Under the pieces are notes generated by a model that saw only the letters and a list, made by a program, of their open reading frames with translations, did no database searches and was not told where the DNA came from. A stretch of DNA of 64,000 nt, taken from the IMG/VR virus record IMGVR_UViG_3300003324_000863, positions 745-64,744 of that record; one strand, given 5' to 3'. The translations under genes were made by a program, and so were the position numbers. The stretch is from a virus. Below, one piece after another: positions 56,804 to 64,000 of this stretch. Every line of letters begins with the position of its first letter. Positions within the stretch are counted from its first letter, which is position 1.

Positions 56804-57496
56804 CTAGCTCCGGCGGACCACGTCTCCGTCCAACACGGCGAAGCCCTTGTCCACCATCTGCTGGATGATGCTCTCGTCGGCCAGGGCGGCCCCCACATCA
56901 CCACCCTCTTCAGCGGCAACTCTCATCCGCTGGATCCGGGTGAGCCCCTCGATCTTCTTCAGCACGTCACCCAGGGTCAGGTCGTCGAACTCCTTGGCGG
57001 CCGGGGGCTGGTAGGGCTGGGCGCTCACCCCGCCCTCACCCTGGTCCTTCCAGCTGGGATCCTTCCCGAGCGGCGCCAGGTTCTGAGCCAGGGCCTTCTG
57101 CTCTTCTGTCGCCAGGCCCACAGGGATCGTCATGCGCACACCTTTGCCGCCGAACTTCCGGGTCCCGCGGATGAAGAGGCCGATCTTCCCGACGAGCTTG
57201 CCCTGCCCCACCGGGACGATCGATGCGTGCTCGCTCTTGGGGATGGCCTTCTTGAAGCCCTCGATGTACAGGCCCAGCTTGGACGTGGGGCTCGTCGAGT
57301 CGTTGGCCCGCTCATGGAACACCCCACCCTCACTCTGGAGGGCGTAGTCCAGGGGCCGGATGGCGAAGTGCCACTGCTCCCCACTCTCGTTGTACTGGTT
57401 GGGGATGATCTCGTCGGCCACCACCAGGCCCACGAACGGATCGCTGTCCTTCTCCTCGAAGGTACTGGTCAGACCCACGTTGTCGAATGCGCCCAT
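56804..57496 (-). CDS. SSB-like recombination protein (probable)
   Basis: 230 residues. N-terminal beta barrel with PFVGLVVADEIIPNQYNESG, WHFAIRPLDYAL and SKLGLYIEGFKKAI, then a disordered linker and a helical end. Similar sequences sit next to Sak4 ATPases in other phages and act as their single-strand-binding partners. It is the first gene after the GGCTTAA/TACAAT promoter at 57550. Confidence 0.55.
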   Translation of the reverse strand: MGAFDNVGLTSTFEEKDSDPFVGLVVADEIIPNQYNESGEQWHFAIRPLDYALQSEGGVFHERANDSTSPTSKLGLYIEGFKKAIPKSEHASIVPVGQGKLVGKIGLFIRGTRKFGGKGVRMTIPVGLATEEQKALAQNLAPLGKDPSWKDQGEGGVSAQPYQPPAAKEFDDLTLGDVLKKIEGLTRIQRMRVAAEEGGDVGAALADESIIQQMVDKGFAVLDGDVVRRS

Positions 57497-57549
57497 ACTT
57501 CCTCCTTCTCACGCCCCTCTTGGGCGTCTCCTGTTTCACTTGGCTCTCA

Positions 57550-57570
57550 ATTGTACACGATGGTTAAGCC
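57550..57570 (-). promoter_or_regulatory. Promoter with GGCTTAA and TACAAT
   Basis: Minus strand GGCTTAACCATCGTGTACAAT: the GGCTTAA element (57564-57570) and TACAAT (57550-57555), 8 bp apart. It combines the upstream element of the 23085/24913 promoters with the -10 box of the TACAATT group. 54 nt before ATG 57496. Confidence 0.55.
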
Positions 57571-57571
57571 A

Positions 57572-57775
57572 CTAAATCTTCACCTCCATCCCGGGGTGGA
57601 ATAGCTCCGACAGCTTCTTCCACATCTCCATCAGTGCCCCAGCCTCCCCGACGAACTCCATCCGGATCTCCATCTCATGGGCTGGAGGGATTACCGGAGC
57701 GCCCCCCAGTGCGTAGTGTCCATAGGTGGCCGACGACTTCATGTCCGCATCCATCTTCACGAGAATCGTCTTCAC
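57572..57775 (-). CDS. Hypothetical 67-residue protein
   Basis: From GTG 57773-57775 (VKTILVKMDADMKSSATYGH), overlapping the helicase stop by GTGA. Beta-alpha pattern, ending EMWKKLSELFHPGMEVKI. Possibly a helicase-associated small protein; unknown. Confidence 0.58.
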   Translation of the reverse strand: MKTILVKMDADMKSSATYGHYALGGAPVIPPAHEMEIRMEFVGEAGALMEMWKKLSELFHPGMEVKI

Positions 57776-59247
57776 TTCACCACTGCCTCCAAGAACCAGT
57801 TGGGTAAGAACCTCTTCGCCGCGTGCTTGAACCACCCGAAGTTGGCATCACACAGGTACGTGATCCCCCAGTCATCCTCGGCCCGCATCGCCCGCCCGTA
57901 GGCTTGAACCAGGGCGCTTGCCGTGTCGTAGATGGCCATGTCCTTCCCGACCTGGCTCCTCGCCTGGGCTACCCTCACTGGATCTGACCGATCGGGGAAG
58001 GGCAGCTTGAGGATCACCTGGAACCGACACTGCTCGAACGGTGCATCGAACCCCACCATCGCACTAGGGGAGATCAATACCGCAGGGAACGTAGCACTTC
58101 GGTAGTTCCGGAACGTCTGCTCTCGGTCCTTGCTGTCGTGGCACAACAACCGATGCGTATTCCTCGAACGGCGTAAGACTTCCTGGGTCAGCCGGTAGCT
58201 CACGCTGTGGATGATCCCCTTGTCCCCCGGGTGCGCCTCCAGGATCCGGTCCACCTCCTCCACCAGGCTCGCGATCTCGTCCTCCCCCATCGATGCCGAG
58301 ACCTTCGTAACTAATCTCAAGCGTAAGGGTCTTCGTTCCACTGGGAACGGCGAAGGTATATCGAAGAAGGCAGTCCGATCCATCGCCAACCCCAACTGCC
58401 GACAGAAGAGATATGGGTCCAGGATGGTGGCGGACATAATAACGGCACGCTTTGACCAGGAGAGAATAGTCGGAGACGCCCACATCCCCGCCCACACGGG
58501 CTTCACGCTCCACCCGTAGGGTTCCTCGACCACGAGCCTTTCGCCTGAGCCATTCAAACACTGGACGTACTCCTCTACAGCCTTGGCCGACCGAGCATGT
58601 CTCTTGTCCTCCGTCTTGGGAATCTCGACCCGCTTTCCCCAAGCTCGCCACTCCTCGATCCCAGTTCCGCGCGGAGGATGTGGAGCGTCGACGGATGCAA
58701 GATCCCCCCGCTTGAGATCGCGAGCCATCCAACTAGACATCTCAGAAGCCAGCTCATGGCCCTCATCACACACGAGGAGCTCGGGCTTGAACCCGGAGTC
58801 TGGCTCCATGTTCCGGAGTGCGTAACTGTAATTGGTCACCACCTCCCTACTCTGAATCGCTGCCCTCTTGGCATCGTAATAGCTACACCCAGGTAGCCCT
58901 GTCGGCCCGGCGTAGTCACAGGGGATCCCGAAGGTGCAGTTCCCCCAGTCCGCCTGGAGTCTCTCATCGATCTTGCACCGGAAGTTCTGCCGGCCCCGCA
59001 TGTCCACCATCCCACCCATGCTGAGGTACTGGTCCTGCAGCTGCTTGGTGCTGGTGAGGTACATGGTCTGGGACGGGCTGAGCATGCGGCTCACGAGGAT
59101 GGCGATGGCGGTCTTCCCTACCCCCGGCGGCGCCTGGACCAGGACATGCTGCGCCCCATCCCTGAACTTCCTCACAATCTCCTGTGCCAGCTCGAGCTGC
59201 CCCTCCCGGAAGCTCTCGAATGGCAGGCCCCAATCACTCGGGGTCAT
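57772..59247 (-). CDS. XPD/DinG-like SF2 helicase
   Basis: 491 residues. Motif I QAPPGVGKTAIAI, four Cys of an Fe-S domain (NFRCKID, GNCTFGIPCDYAG, LPGCSY), DEGH box VCDEGHEL, and motif VI VQAYGRAMRAEDDWG. A 5'-3' DNA helicase of the XPD/DinG family, probably for replication or recombination. Unwinds branched or repair substrates; ATP-driven. Confidence 0.92.
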   Translation of the reverse strand: MTPSDWGLPFESFREGQLELAQEIVRKFRDGAQHVLVQAPPGVGKTAIAILVSRMLSPSQTMYLTSTKQLQDQYLSMGGMVDMRGRQNFRCKIDERLQADWGNCTFGIPCDYAGPTGLPGCSYYDAKRAAIQSREVVTNYSYALRNMEPDSGFKPELLVCDEGHELASEMSSWMARDLKRGDLASVDAPHPPRGTGIEEWRAWGKRVEIPKTEDKRHARSAKAVEEYVQCLNGSGERLVVEEPYGWSVKPVWAGMWASPTILSWSKRAVIMSATILDPYLFCRQLGLAMDRTAFFDIPSPFPVERRPLRLRLVTKVSASMGEDEIASLVEEVDRILEAHPGDKGIIHSVSYRLTQEVLRRSRNTHRLLCHDSKDREQTFRNYRSATFPAVLISPSAMVGFDAPFEQCRFQVILKLPFPDRSDPVRVAQARSQVGKDMAIYDTASALVQAYGRAMRAEDDWGITYLCDANFGWFKHAAKRFLPNWFLEAVVK

Positions 59248-59447
59248 TCGGTGTTCTGCCTGATCTCACTCGTGACAGGGTCGACATCTATGAATCCAAG
59301 CTCATCGTGTGTGATGAGATGGTTGTCAGTTCCCCAGGGTGATGCATTACTCCAGATACTGATCCCGTGGTCCTCACCTTCGTACACGTCGACCAGGGCA
59401 TTCCCGGGGTACTTCTGCAACTCCTCGATCAGCTCGTCTACGGTCAT
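59244..59447 (-). CDS. Small conserved hypothetical protein
   Basis: 67 residues (MTVDELIEELQKYPGNALVD). DELIEELQKYPGNALVDVYE is a small alpha/beta opening common in phage and bacterial genes. ATGA overlap on both sides. Function unknown. Confidence 0.65.
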   Translation of the reverse strand: MTVDELIEELQKYPGNALVDVYEGEDHGISIWSNASPWGTDNHLITHDELGFIDVDPVTSEIRQNTE

Positions 59448-59911
59448 TCGTCCTCCTCTCTGGATAAGAGCTTAATCACCCCGTCGACCCGGTGGAAGTG
59501 CATCCCGTCCCACTGGTAGTAGCCCCCGTTGATGGCGGGCCGCTCGATGTAGATCCCCAGGGGCTCGTGCCGGTGGTCCTCCTCCCAGTGCTGGGCCATG
59601 AACGCCACGGCCTCCAGGAACGGGGAGATGTCCGACTCCTCATACTCCCAGGCCTGGTCGACATACCCCGTCAGCTCGGGCCAGGGCGAGTCCTCGGTGT
59701 CCCGATGCTGCCGGAAGATATGGATCGCCCCGGGACTCAGGCTCCAGACATGTCCCTCGATCTCACTGGAGAGCCCCACGTTCCCCGGGTTCGAGATGAC
59801 CACCGTCCGCTCGATCGGGGACCAGTGAAAGATCCGGAGGGTCAGTCCACCCTCGAGCTGGATCTCCTCCTTGGGCACGCCTCTGTGCCCATCGCCGTCA
59901 CCGTCCTGCAT
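59444..59911 (-). CDS. Hypothetical beta-rich protein
   Basis: 155 residues (MQDGDGDGHRGVPKEEIQLE), beta segments (LTLRIFHWSPIERTVVISNP), acidic middle and Glu-rich end. Operator-like GATAAGAGCTTAAT near its stop (59463-59475). No family recognised. Confidence 0.58.
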   Translation of the reverse strand: MQDGDGDGHRGVPKEEIQLEGGLTLRIFHWSPIERTVVISNPGNVGLSSEIEGHVWSLSPGAIHIFRQHRDTEDSPWPELTGYVDQAWEYEESDISPFLEAVAFMAQHWEEDHRHEPLGIYIERPAINGGYYQWDGMHFHRVDGVIKLLSREEDE

Positions 59912-60155
59912 GCGTCAGCCACCTCCATGCCTTGGGGCCCCAGACATCGATGGTCCAGGGATGTGCTTCCTTCCGCACCTCGTCGACGACCTTGAGCTGC
60001 GCGATGGCTCCCATCGTGTACCCAATTCGGAACAGCATCTCCTGGTCGGCAACCGTTCCCATCCCGATCTGGCACTGGACAAACTTCCAGTCGTTGGTGA
60101 GATGAGCTTCCCATAGGCGGTCTGCGATGGTCATCTCCTTATCCGGCTTGGGCAA
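59898..60155 (-). CDS. Hypothetical helical protein
   Basis: 85 residues (MPKPDKEMTIADRLWEAHLT). The middle ADQEMLFRIGYTMGAIAQLK is helical. Its start lies inside the end of the polymerase gene by 17 nt. Function unknown. Confidence 0.6.
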   Translation of the reverse strand: MPKPDKEMTIADRLWEAHLTNDWKFVQCQIGMGTVADQEMLFRIGYTMGAIAQLKVVDEVRKEAHPWTIDVWGPKAWRWLTHAGR

Positions 60156-62436
60156 GGTAGACCTCCAAGGGTTCCTGATCGACCCAGTTCGGGCCCGCCG
60201 TCACCTCGACGACTAGGGGCACCATCACCTCAGGAGCCCCGCACTCTGCTCCGATCCGCTGCATCGCTTCGCCCACCTCCTTCACCGCCCCTATGGGCAC
60301 CTCAGCATTGACCTCATCGTGAACCTGGAGCACCGGCACTGCATCGTAGTAGTCGAACACCTCCTGCATCTGGGCCATCCACCGCTTGATGATCCCCGCT
60401 TCCGTTGCCTGGATGGGCATGTTCGCCGCCTCCCTCAAGGCTGCCGCCTTCTCCCGGTAGATCGGGCTGAAGTACTGGGGGTAGTAGTTCATCCATCCGT
60501 ACTTGCTCTCCACATACCCATGCATCTCGAGGAACCGTTCCACCGTCTCGGGCCACTCCAGGAAGGCGGGCATCCTGGTCTTGATGGTCTTGAGGAACGC
60601 ATCCGCCTCCCCTGCCGGGACGCCCGCTGTGACCGCCAGCTTATCGATCGCTACTCCGAACATGACTGCGAACAGGCTGTTCTTCGCCGGCTTCCGATCG
60701 ATCCCGAGCATATCCGCCGCAGCCTGATGGACGTCCTGGCCCGTTCGATACGCTTCCAGAAGGACGGGCTCCTGGGTGTAGTCCGCGAAGACCCGAACCT
60801 GTAGCTGAGAAAAGTCACCGTGTACCCAGACGTGGCCGGGTCGAGCGACAAATGCACGTCGTAGTTGCTTGCCAAGATCAGTCCGTGCCGGAACGTTCTG
60901 CAGATTAGGCTTGCTCGAGCTGAGCCGATCCGTATCTGTAACTGTCTGGTGGTACTGGGTGTGGACCCGGCCCTCGCCATCCCGCAGAGCCAGGAGCTTT
61001 CGGACGTAAGTGGATCGGAACTTGATGAGGCCACGTCGATCGAGAACCGCCTGAGCAAACTCCCGAACATCCTCGCCCAGCTCACCCTTGACCACCTCCT
61101 CCAATACAGCCTCATCGACGCAGATCTTCCCGGTCTCGGTGAACTTCTTCGGCACCCATCCCCTGGCCATGAGCCACTCGGCTACCTGCTCGTTGGACCC
61201 GGGGTTCTCGATGTCCGCGTTCGCTTTCAGGAGACCGTCACAATCATCGAGCGCTTCGTTGGCCCACTCTTCCAGACCTGCAAGGATATCCGGATCGACC
61301 AGCACCCCGGCAGATTCCATGCGGTGAAGGATCGGGACCACGGGCTTCTCGAACTCCAGGTAGTAACGTCGCCTGGGCGGGTCCCGATCCAGGAGTTCTC
61401 GAATGATCTCCCAGCACCGGGCAGTAACCACCGCGTCAAGAATCGCATACTCCACCCCTGACTCGTAATCCTCTTCCAGGACCTGACTGAACTTCCGGCC
61501 CTTAGCCACCTCGTTGAACGTCCGCATCTGCATCCGGGTCAGCTTCGGGCCCAGCTCCTTCAGTGCGTGGGGGAGCCGGAGCACGTACGCGGCGAGGAGT
61601 ACGTCCTCCCAGTTCACCTCGTCGAACCCGAGCCCCATCTTCGGGAGGTCTGCCCGGATATGAGCGAACGCGGTGGTCTTCTCTCTGGCCCGGAGCTTCT
61701 CCTGGATGAACGGGAGCTGGTCCGCAGTCCAGAGGTACCCGCACCACGGCGCCGCTACCTGTACCGACACCAGCGTATCCTGCCCGGCCACGTCCCCCTT
61801 GTCCGCGGTATCGTACTCCGTGTCCACCCCGAGCACGTCGGCCGTCCAGTTGGCGTACTGCGTCCACGGTTCTGGCTCGGGCAGCTGCTCCGGTGTCACC
61901 CCGACCAGTTCCTCCACGATCCGTCTGATCTCCGCTTCCCATGCCGTCCGCTTCCCCGGACTCCGGAGGATGTACGCCGGGTGGTAGACGTGGGCCACCA
62001 TCCCCTCGTACCCCGTGTCCTCGAGCACCTTGGCCAAGCCCTTCTCACTGACCTCACCAAGACATAGGATGAGTCGTGGCTTCAGCTTCAGGATCTCGTA
62101 GGCCAGGTACGGGGAGCAGTTCTCCACCTCCTCGGCCGTCGGCTTCCGATCGCCCCCGCCTTTCGGGTTCTTCCCGGGGTAGCACCGCACGGCGTTCGTG
62201 TACCAGGTGCTGAGAAGTGGGAGGTGCTGCTCCATGCAAACGGTGCCGATGATTGTCGCCAACACTGGCCGGATGAGCTGCCCCGCCTGTCCTGCGAACG
62301 GGTATCCTAGCTGGTCTTCCGTCCATCCCGGTGCCTGGCCGATGCACAGGATGTCCACCTTCTCCGGCGGGACCGGGCTCACCACCCTACTCCTGGTCTC
62401 GCACATGCTGGGGCACAAAGAACACGTCTGATTCAT
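60139..62436 (-). CDS. polA: Uracil-DNA glycosylase / DNA polymerase I fusion
   Basis: 765 residues. First 170: UDG family-4-like (CSLCPSMCE, GQAPGWTEDQLGYPFAGQAG, HPAYILRSPGKR) with Cys pairs for an Fe-S cluster. Next, a 3'-5' exonuclease-like region (DTEYDTADKGDVAGQDT, AHIRADLPKMGL, LEEDYESGVEYAILDAVVTA). C-terminal 390: polymerase A, with motif A HGDFSQLQVRVFADYTQEPV, B RKPAKNSLFAVMFGVAI and C LQVHDEVNAEVP. In motif A the usual Glu (DYSQIELR) is Gln. The phage replicative polymerase. Confidence 0.92.
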   Translation of the reverse strand: MNQTCSLCPSMCETRSRVVSPVPPEKVDILCIGQAPGWTEDQLGYPFAGQAGQLIRPVLATIIGTVCMEQHLPLLSTWYTNAVRCYPGKNPKGGGDRKPTAEEVENCSPYLAYEILKLKPRLILCLGEVSEKGLAKVLEDTGYEGMVAHVYHPAYILRSPGKRTAWEAEIRRIVEELVGVTPEQLPEPEPWTQYANWTADVLGVDTEYDTADKGDVAGQDTLVSVQVAAPWCGYLWTADQLPFIQEKLRAREKTTAFAHIRADLPKMGLGFDEVNWEDVLLAAYVLRLPHALKELGPKLTRMQMRTFNEVAKGRKFSQVLEEDYESGVEYAILDAVVTARCWEIIRELLDRDPPRRRYYLEFEKPVVPILHRMESAGVLVDPDILAGLEEWANEALDDCDGLLKANADIENPGSNEQVAEWLMARGWVPKKFTETGKICVDEAVLEEVVKGELGEDVREFAQAVLDRRGLIKFRSTYVRKLLALRDGEGRVHTQYHQTVTDTDRLSSSKPNLQNVPARTDLGKQLRRAFVARPGHVWVHGDFSQLQVRVFADYTQEPVLLEAYRTGQDVHQAAADMLGIDRKPAKNSLFAVMFGVAIDKLAVTAGVPAGEADAFLKTIKTRMPAFLEWPETVERFLEMHGYVESKYGWMNYYPQYFSPIYREKAAALREAANMPIQATEAGIIKRWMAQMQEVFDYYDAVPVLQVHDEVNAEVPIGAVKEVGEAMQRIGAECGAPEVMVPLVVEVTAGPNWVDQEPLEVYLAQAG

Positions 62437-62452
62437 CCCCCTCCTCGTCCTC

Positions 62453-62680
62453 CTAGAGTCCTGGTCTTGGGGTGATCCGCACCCTCGGTCTCTCCTCCTC
62501 GACCCGCATGGTCTCCCGGAAGTAGGAGATCAAGAGCCCCCGGACGAACTCACTCCTGGTCTGGCCGTACTCGTACCGTAGCTCGTCGATCCGCTTGAGC
62601 ACCGAGGCGGGCAGCCGGAACGTGATTCGCTGGTCCTGCTTCACTACCCGGTACCGCTTGTTCACCTTCGCCGTGGTCAT
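62453..62680 (-). CDS. Ribbon-helix-helix regulator
   Basis: 75 residues (MTTAKVNKRYRVVKQDQRIT). QRITFRLPASVLKRIDELRY followed by GQTRSEFVRGLLISYF is a CopG/Arc-type RHH fold; basic N-terminus. A candidate autoregulator or another binder of the operator-like sites. Confidence 0.8.
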   Translation of the reverse strand: MTTAKVNKRYRVVKQDQRITFRLPASVLKRIDELRYEYGQTRSEFVRGLLISYFRETMRVEEERPRVRITPRPGL

Positions 62681-62943
62681 CCGTGGATCTCGCGGCGGAT
62701 CACGTAGTCGACGGACCGTTGCAGCCCGAGTATCCGGATGGCCTGCTCCAGGTCCCTGATCCGCTGCGCTGCTTCCATGGCCAGGCTTGCGGGCACATGG
62801 TCGCCGGTACAGACCGAGTCACCGGCATTCCAGTCATCCGGGTATGTTGGGTAGCCGAGGGCCTTGCCGAGGATCTGGTCGATCTCATGGTCGGACCTGA
62901 TCCAGGCCTCGAGCACCTCTTCCTTCGTCTCGTCTCCCCTCAT
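62677..62943 (-). CDS. Hypothetical helical protein
   Basis: 88 residues (MRGDETKEEVLEAWIRSDHE). Charged helical sequence ending RSVDYVIRREIHG. Overlaps neighbours by ATGA at both ends. Function unknown. Confidence 0.6.
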   Translation of the reverse strand: MRGDETKEEVLEAWIRSDHEIDQILGKALGYPTYPDDWNAGDSVCTGDHVPASLAMEAAQRIRDLEQAIRILGLQRSVDYVIRREIHG

Positions 62944-63230
62944 ACGTGCCGCCCCACGCCCGTCCCATCAGCGATCCACTTCCGGGCACGGTTCTTCCGC
63001 ATCTTCTGGTCGATCGCCTCGTGCAGGTCCAGGCCCATGGTGCTGGCCAGCTGGTACAGGACGATTACCACATCGGCCATCTCCTCGGCCACATAGTCAT
63101 CCGGCTTGGTCTTGGCCACAGCGGTCAGCAGCTCGGCCATCTCCTCGTTCGCACGGGCCGCTGCGACGATGGGCTCCGGACTCCCGAAGGTCACCGTCGT
63201 CCAGGCGGCTACGCTATCCTGTGTCTCCAT
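62940..63230 (-). CDS. MazG-like NTP pyrophosphohydrolase
   Basis: 96 residues from ATG 63228-63230 (AGGAGG upstream). ANEEMAELLTAVAKTKPDDY then VAEEMADVVIVLYQLASTMG is the ExxE(x12-28)ExxD metal-binding core of MazG-type enzymes. Likely hydrolyses a nucleotide; in phages it often trims ppGpp-like or unusual dNTPs. Next to a UDG-polymerase, dUTP or damaged nucleotide removal is plausible. Confidence 0.82.
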   Translation of the reverse strand: METQDSVAAWTTVTFGSPEPIVAAARANEEMAELLTAVAKTKPDDYVAEEMADVVIVLYQLASTMGLDLHEAIDQKMRKNRARKWIADGTGVGRHV

Positions 63231-63391
63231 CACTCCTCCTCCAGTCGGCAGGCCCCATGCTGGCAGCTCGTCCAACACCGCCGACAGATCCCCGTGCCGT
63301 TCGGGTTCTGGGTCTCGTACTCCTGTCCGCAGCAGCCGCAGAGCATCAGGTGCCAAGGCTGCTCCGTCTTGCGGTAGTCCCGCCGCCTCAT
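63230..63391 (-). CDS. Small zinc-finger protein
   Basis: 53 residues from ATG 63389-63391 (MRRRDYRKTEQPWHLMLCGC). CGCCGQ, then CRRCWTSCQHGAC gives two or more zinc knuckles, with a basic start and acidic end. ATGA overlap with the tiny gene upstream. Function unknown. Confidence 0.62.
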   Translation of the reverse strand: MRRRDYRKTEQPWHLMLCGCCGQEYETQNPNGTGICRRCWTSCQHGACRLEEE

Positions 63392-63483
63392 CGCCACCAG
63401 CCCAGGACGATCCACACGCCGAGGAACACCCAGGTCTGCGCTGCTCCCACGACGATCAGGTTCGCTAACCCGATCCGTCTCAT
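63388..63483 (-). CDS. Tiny membrane peptide
   Basis: 31 residues from ATG 63481-63483: MRRIGLANLIVVGAAQTWVF, one membrane segment ending LGWWR. ATGA overlaps on both sides (63483 and 63391) support it. Function unknown. Confidence 0.55.
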   Translation of the reverse strand: MRRIGLANLIVVGAAQTWVFLGVWIVLGWWR

Positions 63484-63695
63484 CCGAGCACCGTGTCCAG
63501 GGCCCGCTCCAGGACGTCATCCTCGACCCCGTACACATCGCCCTGCGGGTTCCCGAGGCAGACGTAGATGAGCTGGGTCAGTCGCAGATCTGGGAACCGG
63601 CGCCAGTGCTCCCGGACCTTGTCCAGCATCCGGTCGATCCGCTCCGGGTCCCGCTCATAGGCCGTGGTCCTCGGCGCCTCAGCGAGCATGCGCAT
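63480..63695 (-). CDS. Hypothetical 71-residue protein
   Basis: MRMLAEAPRTTAYERDPERI, helical (RMLDKVREHWRRFPDLRL), then a beta end. This resembles small phage proteins that begin with a helix 'DRMLxKxxxxWxxxPDLRLxQL'. Function unknown. Overlaps the partial gene by 17 nt. Confidence 0.62.
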   Translation of the reverse strand: MRMLAEAPRTTAYERDPERIDRMLDKVREHWRRFPDLRLTQLIYVCLGNPQGDVYGVEDDVLERALDTVLG

Positions 63696-64000
63696 GGTAC
63701 GTCTCCCGCACGGCGAGGAACAGCTCCTTCTTCTCGAGCTCCAGGTCGACCATGAAGTCCGGCTTGCCCTCCGCCGCGGCCTTGAGCGCCCGACCCACGG
63801 CGATGCGGTAGCCCAGCTTGTGGTTGTAGTTGTCCCGCTCGTGGCACTTCGCCTTGCCTACGAAGCACTCGCCCCGCTTGGACACTACGACGGCAACGTG
63901 GACCGTGTTCCAGTCAGCGACGAGCTGCCCGTGAAAGTAGTTGAGCGACTTGGCTTCCGTGCGGAAGTGCTCGATGTCCTTGATGGGGCCGATGGTGAAC
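63679..64000 (-). CDS. Hypothetical protein, 5' end beyond the window
   Basis: At least 106 residues: begins in frame FTIGPIKDIEHFRTEAKSLN at the edge and ends LFLAVRETYHAHAR. A GTG at 63883-63885 (VSKRGECFVGKAKCHERDNY) would be a late start, but the frame upstream stays open and reads as protein, so it is probably partial. It would run in frame from the partial 1-185 gene if the window ends were joined. Confidence 0.6.
   Translation of the reverse strand, partial: FTIGPIKDIEHFRTEAKSLNYFHGQLVADWNTVHVAVVVSKRGECFVGKAKCHERDNYNHKLGYRIAVGRALKAAAEGKPDFMVDLELEKKELFLAVRETYHAHAR

Overview
The window looks like most or all of one tailed, probably temperate, double-stranded DNA bacteriophage (siphovirus-like). 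It has both terminase subunits, portal, prohead protease with scaffold tail, HK97-type major capsid protein, head-tail connectors, tail tube, frameshifted tail chaperones, a 1791-residue tape measure, a GH19-type endolysin, a holin-like protein, a tyrosine integrase, and a replication/recombination set (UDG-DNA polymerase I fusion, DinG/XPD-like helicase, Sak4-like ATPase, Cas4-like nuclease, SSB-like protein, ERCC4-type nuclease). There are no ribosomal RNA or host metabolic genes. DNA is GC-rich and genes are packed with ATGA/GTGA overlaps. A secreted CAP-domain protein with a long Thr/Pro repeat tail resembles secreted proteins of Chloroflexota, so a Chloroflexota host is a reasonable but unproven guess.

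Layout: 1-9740 (minus) is an early-type block of small proteins, one tRNA-Gln, several SH3/KOW-like proteins, and an unusual pair: a large protein with a PEP-synthase-like phosphohistidine swivelling motif followed by a Cys-X5-Arg phosphatase-like protein. 9741-10152 is non-coding, with 16-bp direct repeats and palindromes. 10153-14603 (minus) holds an HTH protein, small cassettes, the integrase and an overlapping DGQHR (DndB-like) protein. 14757-23362 (plus) holds the small terminase and tail-fibre/adhesin genes. 23226-28140 (minus) holds the large terminase, CAP protein and portal. 28266-33473 (plus) holds protease/scaffold, capsid and a large virion protein that appears to start at CTG. 33470-64000 (minus) holds an XRE regulator, an RlaP-like nucleotidyltransferase, tail, lysis, small membrane proteins, then recombination and replication.

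Regulation is unusually readable. A near-palindrome TTAAGC(N)GCTTAA occurs a dozen or more times, at promoters, at gene ends and inside genes, like the operator/stoperator network of some phages. Several transcription units begin promoter - stem-loop - gene, suggesting attenuation or antitermination. Two nearly identical sigma70-type promoters lie 1.4 kb apart, and five minus-strand sites share a TACAATT -10-like box. About 1 kb (7193-8206) carries 16 same-orientation GTCTTG copies in all reading frames and in gaps, a strong candidate DNA-level signal. The coding frames at the two window edges join without a stop if the ends are abutted, so a circular or permuted genome is possible.
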